Shown here piece by piece: positions 63,416 to 64,000 of a DNA stretch of 64,000 nt. A program made the translations under genes and the position numbers. Within the stretch, counting starts at the first letter, position 1. Every line of letters starts with the position of its first letter. The notes under the pieces were generated by a model, which had not been told where the DNA came from, did not search any database, and saw only the letters and a program-made list of their open reading frames with translations. This DNA is from Kutzneria chonburiensis (GTDB lineage: Bacteria > Actinomycetota > Actinomycetes > Mycobacteriales > Pseudonocardiaceae), in the NCBI RefSeq assembly GCF_028622115.1, contig NZ_CP097263.1, forward strand, positions 1,736,001 to 1,800,000, in the 5' to 3' direction.

Positions 63416-64000
63416 TTGACAGCGCAACGCTCAGCGGAGTCGACGCATCCCGGACACGCGGACGTCGAACGGGTCTATACGGTCGAGGAGCTCCAGGACC
63501 GCGGCCGGATCGCCATGGGCCGCGCCGACTACGCGGCCGCGGCGAACTACTTCGCCCTCGCCGACAAGCTGGCGCCCGGGCACGACGACGCGCCGGGCCG
63601 GTTGTTCAACCGGGCGATCCGGCAGCTGGTGCCGCGGTGGCACTTCGCCATGCTCAACGACGAGGACCGCAACACGGCGTACGCGACCGCGATCGCCCGT
63701 GCCGTCCGCCCCGGCGACGTCGTGCTGGACATCGGGACCGGCACCGGGCTGCTGGCGATGCTGGCGGCCCGTGCCGGCGCGGCGCACGTGTTCAGCTGCG
63801 AGGCGGAGCCGCTGATCGCCGACGTGGCCCGGCAGATCATCGAGGCCAACGGCTACGCCGACCGCATCACCGTGATCGACCGGAAGTCCACGACACTGCG
63901 GGTCGGCGTCGACCTCCCGGCGCCGGCGGACGTGGTGATCACGGAGATCTTCGACTGCGCGCTGCTCGGTGAGGACGCGCTGCCGACCCTCGACCATGCC
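63416..64000 (+). CDS. PRMT7/SznE-like arginine N-methyltransferase, 3' end outside window
   Basis: The readable 195 residues have a helical N-terminus, PRWHFAMLNDEDRNTAYATA (PRMT7-type entry), the SAM motif VLDIGTGTGLLAMLAARAGA, the ribose-binding acid in FSCEAEP (Glu129) and the double-E loop TEIFDCALLGEDALP (Glu177, Glu186). SznE makes N-omega-monomethyl-arginine from free arginine as the SznF substrate; the pairing here predicts the same. The TTG at 63416 is the only start after the in-frame stop at 63401; GAGGTGG lies just upstream. Confidence 0.88.
   Translation, partial: MTAQRSAESTHPGHADVERVYTVEELQDRGRIAMGRADYAAAANYFALADKLAPGHDDAPGRLFNRAIRQLVPRWHFAMLNDEDRNTAYATAIARAVRPGDVVLDIGTGTGLLAMLAARAGAAHVFSCEAEPLIADVARQIIEANGYADRITVIDRKSTTLRVGVDLPAPADVVITEIFDCALLGEDALPTLDHA

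Noticed and set aside
63400..63972. 190-residue plus-strand frame at the window end
   Set aside because: It is an Arg/Gly/Pro-rich shadow of the PRMT-like gene, which reads through the same DNA in a neighbouring frame with clear SAM motifs.

Overview
The window is high-GC DNA with GTG starts, ATGA/GTGA gene overlaps, a SARP regulator, ANTAR, PrsW and PucR proteins. This points to an actinomycete chromosome, probably a Streptomyces/Pseudonocardiales-type antibiotic producer; the genus cannot be named from sequence alone. I see no rRNA, tRNA or CRISPR array.

Left part (1-7150): a GNAT gene cut by the window edge, a patch of gene remnants (integrase-like start, epoxide hydrolase tail, internally deleted IS1634-type transposase) around a VOC gene, a membrane protein, cytochrome bd oxidase (cydAB), and a GAF/PucR regulator facing a long stress operon.

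Stress operon (7349-18276): hsp20, a YflT-like protein, dnaK, grpE, dnaJ, a CbpM/HspR-like gene, clpB, thioredoxin, a UBP-type zinc finger, a three-domain flavoprotein resembling thioredoxin reductase but without CxxC, and a DUF1931 double histone-fold protein. Most are overlapping or a few bases apart. An 18-codon ORF, prsW and a GAF-ANTAR protein follow.

Middle (19000-39540): mixed accessory genes. These include AraC regulators, a speD fragment, an M48 protease, a hydroxyarylate decarboxylase set (vdcBCD), a patatin, a frameshifted TetR gene divergent from an alpha/beta hydrolase across a palindrome, secreted phospholipase C, a secreted GH51 arabinofuranosidase with LacI-type operator sequences, an ABC exporter and a secreted S1 protease.

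Right part (39704 to the end and beyond): a biosynthetic gene cluster that I think is the main discovery. A six-gene minus-strand operon (proB-proA-aminotransferase-pxpA-pxpB-pxpC) faces an AfsR-type SARP. Next come a carrier protein, a C-A-PCP NRPS, a thioesterase, an SDR, a BtrH-like/carrier fusion, a phosphopantetheinyl transferase, a free-standing A domain and a C-PCP-TE protein, all overlapping. A convergent operon encodes a second free-standing A domain and an MFS exporter. Divergent from it is an operon with a SznF-like diiron N-oxygenase, a Rieske protein and a PRMT7/SznE-like arginine methyltransferase (cut by the window end). The SznF-like enzyme keeps all seven diiron ligands at SznF spacing, but its C-terminal cupin has lost the histidines needed for N-nitrosation.

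The promoters of three operons (proB, carrier/NRPS, SznF-like) each carry two or three CATCG/TATCG-type heptamers at an exact 11-bp period, pointing towards the gene. That is the layout of SARP binding sites and suggests one regulon. The inference is that arginine is N-methylated and N-hydroxylated, then joined by the split NRPS to another amino acid, possibly proline-like, without forming a nitrosourea.
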